A stretch of 64,000 bases of DNA from Sporosarcina sp. P13 (GCF_002743055.1 NZ_PDYM01000002.1:118241-182240), one strand, 5' to 3'. Counted from the stretch's first letter, positions 18,261 through 27,108 are shown. Program-made: numbers and translations. Notes: generated from the sequence alone by a model not told the origin.

Positions 18261-19312
18261 GTGTCTTGCCTCCTGTCTGTTTCTTGTCCGATAGTCATTC
18301 GATTGAGTGCAGTGGATAAATCGCTACTTAAAGTATCGAGTAACGTGATCACTCTTGCATAATCCATACGCTTCGGACCGATAATTGCAATGGAACCTTC
18401 CATATTCTCTCCTGCAGAGTATGTGGAAGTAATGACGCTATACTCTTCCATTTCAATTACTTTGTTCTCAGAACCAATTCGAACTTGGATACCTTTCCCT
18501 TTTTTCTGAAAAAGATCCATCGCCGGATTGCCTTTTTCAATTAGTTCAAAGAATGATTTCATTTTTTGAAAATCATGAAATTCAGGTTGTTTCCACATAT
18601 TCAATTTCCCACCGAAGTATAGACGTTCTTCAGGTTCTACGGCAATCGCTTGCTGTAAGGAACTAAATAGTTGTTCGGCTTGATGAATATGTTGTTCGAA
18701 TACATGTTTCGCTTCTTGTAATAACTTTTGTTGCAACTGGACGAGCGAAGTGCCTATTAGGCGTTCATTTAAAATATTGACCGTCTTTTCGATTTCCGAA
18801 GCAGTGAGACCTGGCGGGACATCAAATATTCGATTTTCCACATGCCCATTATCTGTGACGATAATCGCAACTGCCCGTTGTTGATCCAATGGAACAATAG
18901 AAAACTTTTTGACGGCGTGCGTCGATGTATCCGGTCCAAGTAGAATCGATGTGTAATTCGTTAACTCTGATAAGATCGTTGCAGACTTCCGAATTAACTC
19001 TTCAGATTCCCCTACTTTGTCATGAAACAATGTACGCAGTTGCAAGCTGTCTTCTATAGCTAACGTCTGTGGTTGCAATAAATGGTCCACAAAAAATCGA
19101 TAGCCCTTTTCAGAAGGTACTCTTCCAGATGATGTGTGAGTCTTTTCTAAATAACCCATATCCTCCAGATCCGCCATGTCATTCCGAATGGTTGCCGAAC
19201 TAAATGGCGCTTCCGGCTTCTTTGACAGTTGCCTCGAACCCACAGGCTGTGCAGACTCGATAAAATCTTTCACTGTCAATTGTAGTATGAGCAATTGTCT
19301 GTTTGTCAACAT
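18257..19312 (-). CDS. hrcA: Heat-inducible transcription repressor HrcA
   Basis: HrcA represses class I heat-shock operons by binding CIRCE and is kept active by GroEL. The 351-residue protein has an N-terminal winged helix (SAQPVGSRQL near residue 20, SSATIRNDMADLEDMGYL near 40), a GAF-like domain and an inserted dimerisation region. The frame is open to 19333, but that GTG lies inside CIRCE; the ATG at 19312 follows AGGAGTGAT. It is the first gene of the operon hrcA-grpE-dnaK-dnaJ-prmA-rsmE-mtaB and autoregulates it. Confidence 0.97.
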   Translation of the reverse strand: MLTNRQLLILQLTVKDFIESAQPVGSRQLSKKPEAPFSSATIRNDMADLEDMGYLEKTHTSSGRVPSEKGYRFFVDHLLQPQTLAIEDSLQLRTLFHDKVGESEELIRKSATILSELTNYTSILLGPDTSTHAVKKFSIVPLDQQRAVAIIVTDNGHVENRIFDVPPGLTASEIEKTVNILNERLIGTSLVQLQQKLLQEAKHVFEQHIHQAEQLFSSLQQAIAVEPEERLYFGGKLNMWKQPEFHDFQKMKSFFELIEKGNPAMDLFQKKGKGIQVRIGSENKVIEMEEYSVITSTYSAGENMEGSIAIIGPKRMDYARVITLLDTLSSDLSTALNRMTIGQETDRRQDT

Positions 19313-19326
19313 GATCATCACTCCTG

Positions 19327-19353
19327 TTAGCACTCTTTAACTTTGAGTGCTAA
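19327..19353 (-). promoter_or_regulatory. CIRCE operator (HrcA-binding site)
   Basis: TTAGCACTC and GAGTGCTAA flank a nine-base spacer, a perfect match to the CIRCE consensus. It lies between the promoter and the hrcA start codon. Confidence 0.98.
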
Positions 19354-19363
19354 TACTACTCAT

Positions 19364-19392
19364 AATTTATCAAATTCTGTTTTAGCTGTCAA
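19364..19392 (-). promoter_or_regulatory. Sigma-A promoter of the hrcA operon
   Basis: A perfect TTGACA is followed after 17 bases by TAAATT on the minus strand, just upstream of CIRCE. Transcription would start close to or inside CIRCE. Confidence 0.82.
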
Positions 19393-19402
19393 CGATTCAA
19401 AC

Positions 19403-20542
19403 TCATAGTTCCAGTAAAAATTGTTCAAACACATGATTTCCTTGAAAAACGCCTTTTCGAGTTAAGCAAAGACGACCTTCTTTTTGCTGTAAAAGTCCTT
19501 GGTTTTGCATACTTTCGATTGGTTTACCGAATACATCTTGTATAGATGTTGCAAATTTTTCTTTAAAAAGCTCAATCGATACTCCTTCAATCTTTCGCAA
19601 ACCTAAAAACATTTCTTCTTCCATTGATTCAGCTAACGTCACGGTATGCGTTTCCTTAACAGGTAAGCGGCCGGCTTCTAGTTGCTCAATATAATGTCGT
19701 AACGGGCCTACATTTGCATAGCGCTGTGTACCAAGAAAGCCATGCGCACCGGCACCAATCCCTGCATACTGCGCATTCTCCCAATAAATTAAGTTATGGA
19801 ATGACGGTGAACCTGGAACCGCGAAATTGCTAATTTCATATTGCCGTCGATTTGCTGCATTCATCCGATCAATCACCATAGCGAACATTTCAGCTTCCGC
19901 GTCAACGCCTGGCAACGGCAATTTCCCTTTCGCCATCCGATTATAAAAGACGGTTTTCGGCTCAACAATCAATGAATAAGCAGAGTAATGCGGAAGATTG
20001 AGTGCCAATGCACGATCCAACGTTTCTTCCCACTCTTTCACTGTTTGCGTTGGTAATGCGTACATTAGGTCGATACTAATGTTTTCGAACCCAATCGCGC
20101 GTGCTGTAGAAATCACACGTTCCACATCGTCGTTTGAATGTGTTCTACCGATTTGATTCAAGAGACGATCATTAAATGATTGCACACCAATGGATAAACG
20201 ATTGACTCCTTTTTCTTTCAAAATCGCAAGCTGTCCTTCTGATAAGTCATCTGGATTCGCTTCCGTAGTGAATTCACGTAACTTCTTAACGTCGATATAC
20301 TGCGCGACGATCGTCAGTAAGCGGTCAAGTTGCGTAACGTTTAGTGCTGTTGGTGTACCGCCACCGAGAAAAACAGTTTCTACCTCTTCAAATGAATGTC
20401 CTGCTTCTTGCATCAGTTGAAATTCCTTGCCAATTGATTCGATATATTGATCAACAGGCTGATTTTTCAAAAACACTTTATTGAAATCGCAGTAATGACA
20501 AATTTGCTGGCAAAACGGTATATGAATATACACTCCTCGCAT
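19403..20542 (-). CDS. hemW: Heme chaperone HemW (radical SAM)
   Basis: HemW is a radical-SAM protein related to coproporphyrinogen III dehydrogenase HemN, but it acts as a heme-binding chaperone. The 379-residue product has CQQICHYCDF near residue 11 (CX3CX2C followed by Asp-Phe, the HemW pattern, not the HemN pattern with a fourth cysteine), FLGGGTPTAL near 60 and a C-terminal HemN-like domain. It lies after lepA and before hrcA, as in Bacillus subtilis, where it was long named hemN. True heme-related activity is not certain. Confidence 0.94.
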   Translation of the reverse strand: MRGVYIHIPFCQQICHYCDFNKVFLKNQPVDQYIESIGKEFQLMQEAGHSFEEVETVFLGGGTPTALNVTQLDRLLTIVAQYIDVKKLREFTTEANPDDLSEGQLAILKEKGVNRLSIGVQSFNDRLLNQIGRTHSNDDVERVISTARAIGFENISIDLMYALPTQTVKEWEETLDRALALNLPHYSAYSLIVEPKTVFYNRMAKGKLPLPGVDAEAEMFAMVIDRMNAANRRQYEISNFAVPGSPSFHNLIYWENAQYAGIGAGAHGFLGTQRYANVGPLRHYIEQLEAGRLPVKETHTVTLAESMEEEMFLGLRKIEGVSIELFKEKFATSIQDVFGKPIESMQNQGLLQQKEGRLCLTRKGVFQGNHVFEQFLLEL

Positions 20543-20576
20543 GCTGCCACTTCCTTTTACTTAAGTATGTAAACGT

Positions 20577-20606
20577 CAAAAAGAGGGCGTGTCTGCCCTC
20601 TCTTTT
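20577..20606 (-). terminator. Terminator after lepA
   Basis: AGAGGGC and GCCCTCT form the stem, followed by TTTTT on the minus strand, between the lepA stop and hemW. Confidence 0.85.
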
Positions 20607-20611
20607 GTATG

Positions 20612-22435
20612 TTAATCTTCGTCCATCTTCAAGACAGCCATGAACGCCTCTTGAGGCACTTCGACCGAACCGACTTGCTTCATCTTCTTCTTACCTTCTT
20701 TTTGCTTTTCAAGAAGTTTACGTTTACGAGAAATATCTCCACCGTAACATTTCGCCAAGACGTTCTTACCCATCGACTTGATCGTGGAACGAGCAACAAT
20801 TTTTTGACCGATTGCCGCCTGTACTGGCACTTCAAACTGCTGTCTTGGAATGAGTGACTTTAATTTTTCTACAATTGCTTTACCGCGTTCATAACTAAAG
20901 TCATTATGGACGATGAAGCTGAGCGCATCGACTGTTTCACCATTCAAAAGGATATCCATCTTCACAAGTTTCGATCGCTTGTAGCCAATTAACTCGTAGT
21001 CAAGCGATGCGTAACCTTTAGTGCTTGATTTTAATTGGTCAAAGAAGTCATAGACAATCTCGGCTAATGGCAATTCATAGATGACATTCACACGTGTGCT
21101 GTCCATATAGTCCATCGTTTTGAACTCTCCACGCTTTTGTTGGCATAGCTCCATAACTGCGCCTACGTAATCGTTAGGCACCATGATGGATGCTTTAACA
21201 TAAGGTTCTTCTACATAATCCACCTTTTGTGCAGGCGGCATCATCGAAGGGTTGTCGACATTCATCGATGAACCATCCGTTAAATTTACTTTATAAATAA
21301 CACTTGGTGCTGTCGTGATTAGATCAATTTTGAATTCACGTTCGATACGCTCTTGGATGATTTCCATATGTAATAGCCCTAGGAAACCACAGCGATAACC
21401 AAATCCAAGTGCTTGTGATGTCTCTGCTTCATATTCTAAGGCGGAATCATTTAACTCAAGTTTTTCAAGCGCCTCACGTAAATCATTATATTTTGACGTA
21501 TCAATTGGATACAATCCACAGAACACCATCGGATTCATCCGACGATAGCCTGGCAATGCTTCAGGTGCGGGGTCAGTAACAAGTGTAATCGTATCCCCGA
21601 CTCGTGTATCCCCTACGTTTTTAATAGATGCAGATAAGAATCCAACATCTCCTACCGTTAATTCTTCACGTGGAGAAATTGTCGGTGTGAAAACGCCTGT
21701 TTCCAACACTTCAAATTCTTTACCTGTTGCCATCATACGGATTTTATCGCCTGGTTTTACTTTTCCTTCGACGATTCGGATGTTAACGATAACACCTTTA
21801 TATTGATCATAATGGGAATCGAAAATTAGCGCTTTTAGCGGGGCATCTGGATCTCCCTCAGGTGCTGGTACTTTTTCTACAATTTGTTCAAGGATTTCTT
21901 CAATACCAATACCTGCTTTTGCTGAAGCAAGAACCGCTTCAGATGCATCCAGTCCGATAACGTCTTCAATTTCTTGTTTGACTTTCTCAGGATCTGCGGC
22001 TGGTAGGTCGATTTTGTTGATGACGGGAAGAATCTCCAAGTCATTATCCAGCGCTAAATAAACGTTAGCTAATGTTTGGGCTTCTATTCCTTGCGCTGCG
22101 TCTACTACGAGGATTGCTCCTTCACAAGCAGCCAAACTTCGTGACACCTCATACGTGAAATCGACGTGTCCTGGTGTATCGATTAGGTGGAACGTATACT
22201 CTTCACCATTTTTTGCATTGTATGTTAACTGGACGGCATTTAATTTTATCGTGATGCCACGTTCGCGCTCCAAGTCCATAGAATCCAAAGTTTGTGATTT
22301 CAAATTACGTTTGCTTACCGTTTCAGTTTTTTCCAAAATACGATCAGCTAAAGTTGATTTCCCATGATCGATATGGGCAATAATTGAAAAGTTTCGTATA
22401 TTCTTCTGACGTGCTGCTCTTTGCTCTTGATTCAT
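20612..22435 (-). CDS. lepA: Elongation factor 4 (LepA)
   Basis: EF4 is a translational GTPase linked to ribosome back-translocation and 30S biogenesis. The 607-residue product has AHIDHGKS (G1) near residue 19, RERGITI (G2 region), DTPGHVDF (G3) near 81 and NKIDLP (G4) near 135, then EF-G-like domains and the LepA-specific C-terminus ending [19 protein letters not shown]. The ATG follows AGGAGTG. It is followed by a terminator that separates it from hemW. Confidence 0.98.
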   Translation of the reverse strand: MNQEQRAARQKNIRNFSIIAHIDHGKSTLADRILEKTETVSKRNLKSQTLDSMDLERERGITIKLNAVQLTYNAKNGEEYTFHLIDTPGHVDFTYEVSRSLAACEGAILVVDAAQGIEAQTLANVYLALDNDLEILPVINKIDLPAADPEKVKQEIEDVIGLDASEAVLASAKAGIGIEEILEQIVEKVPAPEGDPDAPLKALIFDSHYDQYKGVIVNIRIVEGKVKPGDKIRMMATGKEFEVLETGVFTPTISPREELTVGDVGFLSASIKNVGDTRVGDTITLVTDPAPEALPGYRRMNPMVFCGLYPIDTSKYNDLREALEKLELNDSALEYEAETSQALGFGYRCGFLGLLHMEIIQERIEREFKIDLITTAPSVIYKVNLTDGSSMNVDNPSMMPPAQKVDYVEEPYVKASIMVPNDYVGAVMELCQQKRGEFKTMDYMDSTRVNVIYELPLAEIVYDFFDQLKSSTKGYASLDYELIGYKRSKLVKMDILLNGETVDALSFIVHNDFSYERGKAIVEKLKSLIPRQQFEVPVQAAIGQKIVARSTIKSMGKNVLAKCYGGDISRKRKLLEKQKEGKKKMKQVGSVEVPQEAFMAVLKMDED

Positions 22436-22518
22436 CCATGTTCACTCCTACACATACGTACCTATTTAAGCTACTTGAATTATAGCAGTGAACTGTACAG
22501 ACTTCAATATCTGAGCTG

Positions 22519-23319
22519 TTATTGCGCCATCAGTAAGGCAGAAATAGATTCCCCCATGACAGAAAGTGAGTGATTTAGTTCAACTTCAGTATTACCGACG
22601 CCGCCTAGTTCCACTAAAATCATACTAGTGTCTAGGTCCTGATTATATTTACCGTCTACACCACGACCGCCTTTGATGATGATTTCTCGCGTAATGCCAG
22701 GCACGCGTTTTTCCAATTCATTCTTCAACTGTTTCGTTTTCGTCAAATTCTTATTATAATACGGATGCTCTCTCCCGATAACGAACGCAATTTTGGCATA
22801 GCGTTGTCCACCATGGGTAATCGTCGTTCTAGCAGGTCCTAACGAGTCTCTATGCAGATCAATGACTAAATCATACGGCTGATTACGTACTTTTTCTTCT
22901 ACATACGGGCGAATAGCTGCGTACGATCGGTGATAAGGTATTTTCTTTTGCTGCATGATTTTGGTTATATCAATATCCAATTGTTCCGCTGTGATACCGT
23001 GGACGAGTAAATTATCTTTTAATTTGGCGCCCATTTTCAAAATATTTTCGGAATGATGAGAAGCTGAAACTTTTCCATTGACTGCTTTCGTAATCGGTTC
23101 ATAAGCTTCATGGGAGTGAGCAGAATAAATCAATACACGCCCTTCCACTTTAGGTTTCATATCTTCTTCTAGCACATTGGATGCATAAACAATCATGCTC
23201 GGTTCCTTTAAAGAGAAGGTGGATGGATTAGTCGACTGCTTCGGTAGGAACTGCAGAACTACTGGGAAGATGAATAAAATGAAAATGAAGCTCATCCAGA
23301 TTTGCAAGGTTTTTTTCAT
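22519..23319 (-). CDS. spoIIP: Stage II sporulation protein P
   Basis: SpoIIP is a cell-wall amidase and endopeptidase that works with SpoIID and SpoIIM to drive forespore engulfment. The 266-residue protein has an N-terminal membrane anchor (LQIWMSFIFILFIFPVVLQF) and a zinc-dependent catalytic domain with SAHSHEAYEP near 80 and the second metal/catalytic segment DLHRDS near 160. The ATG at 23319 follows GGAGGG; the open frame to 23364 lacks a site. It is shorter than the Bacillus subtilis protein, mainly in the linker. It lies directly after gpr, the usual order. Confidence 0.95.
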   Translation of the reverse strand: MKKTLQIWMSFIFILFIFPVVLQFLPKQSTNPSTFSLKEPSMIVYASNVLEEDMKPKVEGRVLIYSAHSHEAYEPITKAVNGKVSASHHSENILKMGAKLKDNLLVHGITAEQLDIDITKIMQQKKIPYHRSYAAIRPYVEEKVRNQPYDLVIDLHRDSLGPARTTITHGGQRYAKIAFVIGREHPYYNKNLTKTKQLKNELEKRVPGITREIIIKGGRGVDGKYNQDLDTSMILVELGGVGNTEVELNHSLSVMGESISALLMAQ

Positions 23320-23372
23320 TGGGATCCCTCCATCTTCCACTCTATGCAGAAGAAAAAAGGTCAATGACTGGA

Positions 23373-24410
23373 TTAGCTTTTTACTTTATGAATCCAATCC
23401 ACTAATGAACTGGACAATGCAGATGCATAATTTGCAACCCATGAATCAATTTCTTTAGGCGAGATAAAAGTAGCAAGTTCTTGTGCGGTTAACACTTCCT
23501 CAAACAATTGAACGCGCTCGTCATGTGTCCACGATGACCAATCTCCGAAAATGGGTGCGAGTGACCTCCGATCAGCATCTGTTTTTATACGCTGGGGAAA
23601 GCGCCCCGTAGCGAGCTTCGAAGACGGCATATCTGACTCTTCAATTTTCGCCGCAATATAGCCAAACATCGTGTCGATTGCATCTGCCACAAGTACAGGT
23701 CCATCGACGACGGTTGGGACGCCAATTGCGATTACAGGAATTCCTAAGCTCTTCTCTGATAACTCTTTACGGCTATTCCCCACTCCGGATCCCGGATGAA
23801 TACCAGTATCCGTCAATTGGATCGTCCGACAAAGACGTGAACTACTTCTAGCAGCGAGTGCATCCACAACAATCACCACATCGGGCTTTACCTGCCCTAC
23901 AATGGCTTTAACAAACGAAGCTGTTTCCAAGCCCGTTTGAATCGTCACACCTGGAGCGTAGACAATGATGTCACTTTCATCTGATTCATAATAGTCAGGA
24001 ATGACTTCTTTCACGTAATCCATCGTTAACGGACCGACCGCATCTGGTGTAATATCGCGATTACCAAGACCGATTAATAACATCTTCTTTGCCTGATTTG
24101 GTAGCTTTTCTTCGATTAACAGCGACATTTTCTCCACAACTAACGTACATAGTTTCTGTATTTCATCCATTTCGTGAACAGCGAGTGTCGGAACAGTCAA
24201 TGTGATGTAGGTTCCTTTCGCTTTGCCGATTTCTTCTTCGCCTTCTGCATTCACTTTTACTGTTGTCGCCTTTATACGTCCTAGTGTTTGTTCTTCTACT
24301 TCAATACCAGACTTTTTCTTTAAAGCTTTCTCTTCACCCGCACTCTGATGCCTAACAAATTCATCACTTTCATCGATCAAATCTGTACGATAATAATTGA
24401 TTTCGCTCAT
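23373..24410 (-). CDS. gpr: Spore germination protease GPR
   Basis: GPR degrades small acid-soluble spore proteins during germination. It is made in the forespore as an inactive zymogen (P46) that processes itself. The 345-residue protein begins MSEINYYRTDLIDESDEF, with a propeptide region to about 15, and contains IGLGNRDITPDAVGP near 120 and VVDALAARSSSRL near 190, family hallmarks around the acid protease site. The GTG at 24419 is part of the AGAGGTGA ribosome-binding site; ATG at 24410 is preferred. It is divergent from rpsT and upstream of spoIIP. Confidence 0.96.
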   Translation of the reverse strand: MSEINYYRTDLIDESDEFVRHQSAGEEKALKKKSGIEVEEQTLGRIKATTVKVNAEGEEEIGKAKGTYITLTVPTLAVHEMDEIQKLCTLVVEKMSLLIEEKLPNQAKKMLLIGLGNRDITPDAVGPLTMDYVKEVIPDYYESDESDIIVYAPGVTIQTGLETASFVKAIVGQVKPDVVIVVDALAARSSSRLCRTIQLTDTGIHPGSGVGNSRKELSEKSLGIPVIAIGVPTVVDGPVLVADAIDTMFGYIAAKIEESDMPSSKLATGRFPQRIKTDADRRSLAPIFGDWSSWTHDERVQLFEEVLTAQELATFISPKEIDSWVANYASALSSSLVDWIHKVKS

Positions 24411-24501
24411 TAATTTCACCTCTATCCAACAGTTTGTACCAAAATCTCACGTTTATTCGAAAATATATTGCTGTAAAGTCTAAATCCTTTACCTTTTTTT
24501 C

Positions 24502-24530
24502 TTGCATTATCTCGCTAGCTTTGTTAAAAT
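24502..24530 (+). promoter_or_regulatory. Probable promoter of rpsT
   Basis: TTGCAT and TAAAAT are separated by 17 bases about 75 bases upstream of the S20 start codon. The -35 box is weak, the -10 box has one mismatch. Confidence 0.6.
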
Positions 24531-24605
24531 TGTGCTTGTTGTAAAGAGATGTCCGGATGATTGTGGAAACACTCTTGCTATACCTAAAAGCTGGAGGTGA
24601 ATTAA

Positions 24606-24857
24606 ATGCCAAACATTAAAGGTGCTATCAAACGCGTTAAACAAAGTACTGCTGCTAACGTGCAAAACTCTCATGTGAAAGCTTCTATGCGTACTGCAAT
24701 CCGTAAAGCGGATGCTGCTATTCTTGCAAACGAAGAAAACGCACAAGAATTAGTGAAAGTTGCTGTGAAAAAATTGGACACTGCTGCTCGTAAGGGTCTT
24801 ATCCATAAAAACACTGCTGCTCGTCAAAAATCACGTCTAACTAAAAAAGCTCAATAA
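24606..24857 (+). CDS. rpsT: 30S ribosomal protein S20
   Basis: S20 is a primary 16S rRNA-binding protein of the small subunit. The 83-residue helical, basic protein reads MPNIKGAIKRVKQSTAAN and ends KNTAARQKSRLTKKAQ, the typical signature. The ATG follows TGGAGGTG. It stands alone on the plus strand between holA and gpr, as in Bacillus subtilis, with its own promoter and terminator. Confidence 0.98.
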   Translation: MPNIKGAIKRVKQSTAANVQNSHVKASMRTAIRKADAAILANEENAQELVKVAVKKLDTAARKGLIHKNTAARQKSRLTKKAQ

Positions 24858-24864
24858 AACATGT

Positions 24865-24898
24865 AAAGACTGCCTCTTCGTGACGGCAGTCTTTTTTA
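24865..24898 (+). terminator. Terminator of rpsT (probably also used by holA)
   Basis: AAAGACTGCC and GGCAGTCTTT form a ten-pair stem followed by TTTT. Because the plus-strand left flank has AAAAC only, the minus-strand U-tract is weaker. Confidence 0.88.
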
Positions 24899-24905
24899 TA
24901 CGTGC

Positions 24906-25913
24906 TTATAAGCCATTCATTAGAAATAATTCTAGTCTTCTCTGTCGGTTACCACTCGTTGTCTTTAATTGAAGATCAATCGTCGCTAAGTCATTTAACG
25001 CTTTTAATAGAATCGGTAACGGCGGAAGATTGCGCTGCATCATTAATTTAACGCGGTACGGGTGAATATGAAGCGTTGTCGCTATCTGTTGTTGTTGGTA
25101 GCCTTTTTTCCGTAAATTAACGACATGGATCATTAAACGCACTTGACTGGCAATTAAAGAAGTCAGCATGATCGGCTCTTCTCCATTACGTATTAAATCA
25201 TGATAGACCGCTAAAGAATCAGCTTTTTTTCCATTAACAAATGAATCAGTCAGTCGGAAAACATCCATTTCAGGTGTTCGCGCGACTAATTGTTCGATCA
25301 TGTCGATCGTAACAGTTCCTTTGAAAGCTAAATACGCAGCAATCTTTTCCACTTCAGTAGAAATTGTCAAAAGATCAGTACCCGCCATATCCATAAGAAA
25401 TGCAGCTTCGCTTTTCCCAAATATAATTCCTATATCTTTCCCTTGTTGCATAATCCATGTTGTCAAATCTTGTCCTTGTAATGTGACGCCTTCTACAACA
25501 ACCGCGTGCTTCTTCATCTTCTTCGTAATTTTCTTACGTGCATCCAATTTTTCATAAGGTGCAATAAACACGACGGTAGCTGTCGGTGAGGGATTTTCTA
25601 ACCACTTCTCAAGCAACTCCAATTGATGGTTTTGCTTTTCTTTCGATTGATCTGTTGCTTTTAGAAACGAACAATTTTTTGCGACAATTAGTTTATGATC
25701 AACCAAGAAAGGTAATTCATCCGCCACTTCAAGAACGGCTTGAATCGGAATTTCTTCCAAATCAAAACGATTCACTTCAGCAGACGTCATGCCAGGCACC
25801 GCACGTATCAATTTCTTTACAGTTTCATCCAGCAAATGCTGTTCCGTTCCTGTCAGCAAATAAACTGGCTGCACATCGCCTTTTTCAATTGCACTCCAGA
25901 TTTTTGTAACCAT
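24906..25913 (-). CDS. holA: DNA polymerase III subunit delta
   Basis: The delta subunit opens the sliding clamp within the clamp loader. The 335-residue protein starts MVTKIWSAIEKGDVQPVYLL and shows the delta pattern LLTGTEQHLLDETVKKL near 18-34, RFDLEEIPIQAVLEVADELPFL near 48-70 and a helical C-terminal collar domain. The ATG at 25913 follows GAGGTGAAC; the longer frame from 25958 has no site. It is convergent with rpsT. Confidence 0.96.
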   Translation of the reverse strand: MVTKIWSAIEKGDVQPVYLLTGTEQHLLDETVKKLIRAVPGMTSAEVNRFDLEEIPIQAVLEVADELPFLVDHKLIVAKNCSFLKATDQSKEKQNHQLELLEKWLENPSPTATVVFIAPYEKLDARKKITKKMKKHAVVVEGVTLQGQDLTTWIMQQGKDIGIIFGKSEAAFLMDMAGTDLLTISTEVEKIAAYLAFKGTVTIDMIEQLVARTPEMDVFRLTDSFVNGKKADSLAVYHDLIRNGEEPIMLTSLIASQVRLMIHVVNLRKKGYQQQQIATTLHIHPYRVKLMMQRNLPPLPILLKALNDLATIDLQLKTTSGNRQRRLELFLMNGL

Positions 25914-26038
25914 TTTGTTCACCTCAACTAACCATTTCTCTATCCAGTATCGTATCATTTCTTTACGTAAAATCCTTTAGTAACTATACATGAAAAAAGC
26001 GAAGTTCTCCATACTAGCAACAAAAGGAGGTCTTTTTT

Positions 26039-26191
26039 ATGAAAAACCGTAAGAACAACAAAGTGACACCGAAAAAGAATGAGAAGGAAGAGATTTCAAT
26101 GGAATTGGCGGAGATTGGTAATTTGCAGCCGAAACAGGAGCCTATGACGCCGAATCATCGTGAAACCGCGGAGAAAGATCGGTATTATTGA
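26039..26191 (+). CDS. Unknown 50-residue highly charged protein
   Basis: I do not recognise this small gene. It begins with ATG nine bases after a very strong AAAGGAGG site. The product starts MKNRKNNKVTPKKNEKEEIS and ends PNHRETAEKDRYY. It is basic at the N-terminus, then Glu-rich, with no membrane helix and no cysteine, so it is probably soluble and partly disordered. It is divergent from holA, and a CATACTA sequence lies at 26010-26016. Size and composition recall minor forespore proteins, but no motif supports that. Confidence 0.65.
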   Translation: MKNRKNNKVTPKKNEKEEISMELAEIGNLQPKQEPMTPNHRETAEKDRYY

Positions 26192-26230
26192 GATTTTGTC
26201 GTTGTTCGACTTAGTTTAAGTGACTGGATT
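26192..26230. other. Start of a 0.9 kb non-coding region (26192-27108)
   Basis: Between the 50-residue gene and yqzM lie about 917 bases with no credible gene on either strand. The content is repeats and hairpins described in the next entries. The part from 26905 to 27108 shows nothing clear apart from the yqzM ribosome-binding site. Confidence 0.6.
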
Positions 26231-26281
26231 TGGTAAGGCTCAGCTTTTTAGCCTCGCTTCGGAATGTTGGGAATTCCCCCA

Positions 26282-26320
26282 CAAAGAGCCAACTAGCAAA
26301 ATTCGCTAGTTGGCTCTTTG
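26282..26320. repeat. Perfect 16-pair hairpin, first copy
   Basis: CAAAGAGCCAACTAGC pairs perfectly with GCTAGTTGGCTCTTTG around a seven-base loop. It could terminate transcription of the upstream 50-residue gene because TTT follows, but the U-tract is interrupted. It is a part of the repeat unit. Confidence 0.85.
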
Positions 26321-26654
26321 TTTCGTTCGACCCCGCAGTTGTGCCTTCGCTTTTTGAGTACAGTGTAGTTTTGGTAGTCTTTGATACAGTGGAAAACCAG
26401 TTTGTGTTGGATCGTTGCTCGACTTTTTCACGGTACTTAAGTTAGTAAAGGTCGGCTTACTATCACCGCTTCGGCACGTGGGGGATTGCCTCCCGCAGTT
26501 GTGCCTTCGCTTTTTGAGTACAGTGTAGATTTAGTAGGCTTTGGTACGGGGAAAAATCAGTTTGTGTTGGATCGTTGCTCGATTTATTTCCGACACTGAA
26601 GTCAGTAAAGGTCGGCTTACTATCACCGCTACGGCACGTGGGGGATTGCCTCCC

Positions 26655-26697
26655 GCCAGGAGCCAACAAGCGAAGGTCGCGCTAGTTGTCTCCTGGC
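26655..26697. repeat. Imperfect hairpin, second copy in the array
   Basis: GCCAGGAG and CTCCTGGC form the outer stem with CCAAC/GTTG and AGCG/CGCG pairing inside. The inner GAGCCAAC/CTAGTTG core matches the hairpin at 26282, while the outer stem differs by paired changes. Confidence 0.8.
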
Positions 26698-26765
26698 TTC
26701 GGCTGACCCCGCAGTTGTGCCTTCGCTTTTTGAGTACAGTGTAGTTTTAGTAGGCTTTGATACAT

Positions 26766-26804
26766 AGTAACATACACTTTTAAACTTTAAAGTACTATGT
26801 TACT
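26766..26804. repeat. Inverted repeat right after the truncated third unit
   Basis: AGTAACATA and TATGTTACT are inverted around 21 bases that also contain TTTAAA-type symmetry. It lies exactly where the third repeat copy breaks off, so it may be the junction of a rearrangement. Confidence 0.65.
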
Positions 26805-26836
26805 TACTTCTCTTCACTAAACGAAGGCGCCTTACA

Positions 26837-26904
26837 AGCGGTAGGCGGAGCGATAAGACAGATAGGTGCTCTTCCTATCTGGCTTATTGCGGGAGCCATC
26901 CGCT
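26837..26904. repeat. Long imperfect hairpin upstream of yqzM
   Basis: CAGATAGG and CCTATCTG close a seven-base loop, and the pairing continues outward through ATAAG/CTTAT, GGC/GCC and AGCGG/CCGCT over about 30 bases per arm. No U-tract follows, so it is unlikely to be a simple terminator. Confidence 0.75.
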
Positions 26905-27108
26905 AGCACCGAAGTGGGTACAGTGGGAATCGAAAGTACTTGTCGTTTCCGTTTTCGTAAGGTTTATTCTCTTGCCTTGTACCCCATTCACATCACCAGT
27001 CTTTGAACAAATTGTGTCATCGTTCATGGAAGATGCTTTAAACTGCGATTTTTATGGATTTTTCGTTCACTTTCATCTATACTTAGTATGGAATTAGGAG
27101 GTGTAGCA

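Larger units (their letters stand above)
26231..26765. repeat. Three-unit modular repeat array
   Basis: A block beginning CGCAGTTGTGCCTTCGCTTT starts at 26334, 26493 and 26710. The first two copies are about 160 bases long and nearly identical over most of that length; the third stops after about 55 bases. Each full copy ends in a GC-rich block containing GGCACGTGGGGGATTGCCTC (ending 26492 and 26653). A degenerate version of that GC-rich block also lies at 26231-26281. A long hairpin follows the first and third GC-rich blocks but not the second. Copies 1 and 3 are preceded by GACCCCGCAG. The spacing is 159 bases without the hairpin and 217 with it. Confidence 0.85.

Noticed and set aside
26010..26016. 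CATACTA as a firm sigma-G promoter for the 50-residue gene
   Set aside because: A start seven bases downstream would fall at the edge of the ribosome-binding site, and the -35 region matches poorly. Kept only as a hint in a finding.
26463..26669. 68-codon minus-strand open frame in the repeat array
   Set aside because: It covers the repeat boundary, lacks a clear start site and would be spread by the repeats themselves. It is more likely chance or annotation noise.
26192..27108. Large non-coding RNA classes such as OLE, or a CRISPR array
   Set aside because: Unit length of about 160-217 bases and lack of short repeats with unique spacers exclude CRISPR. I see no OLE-type conserved motifs or OLE-associated protein genes nearby.
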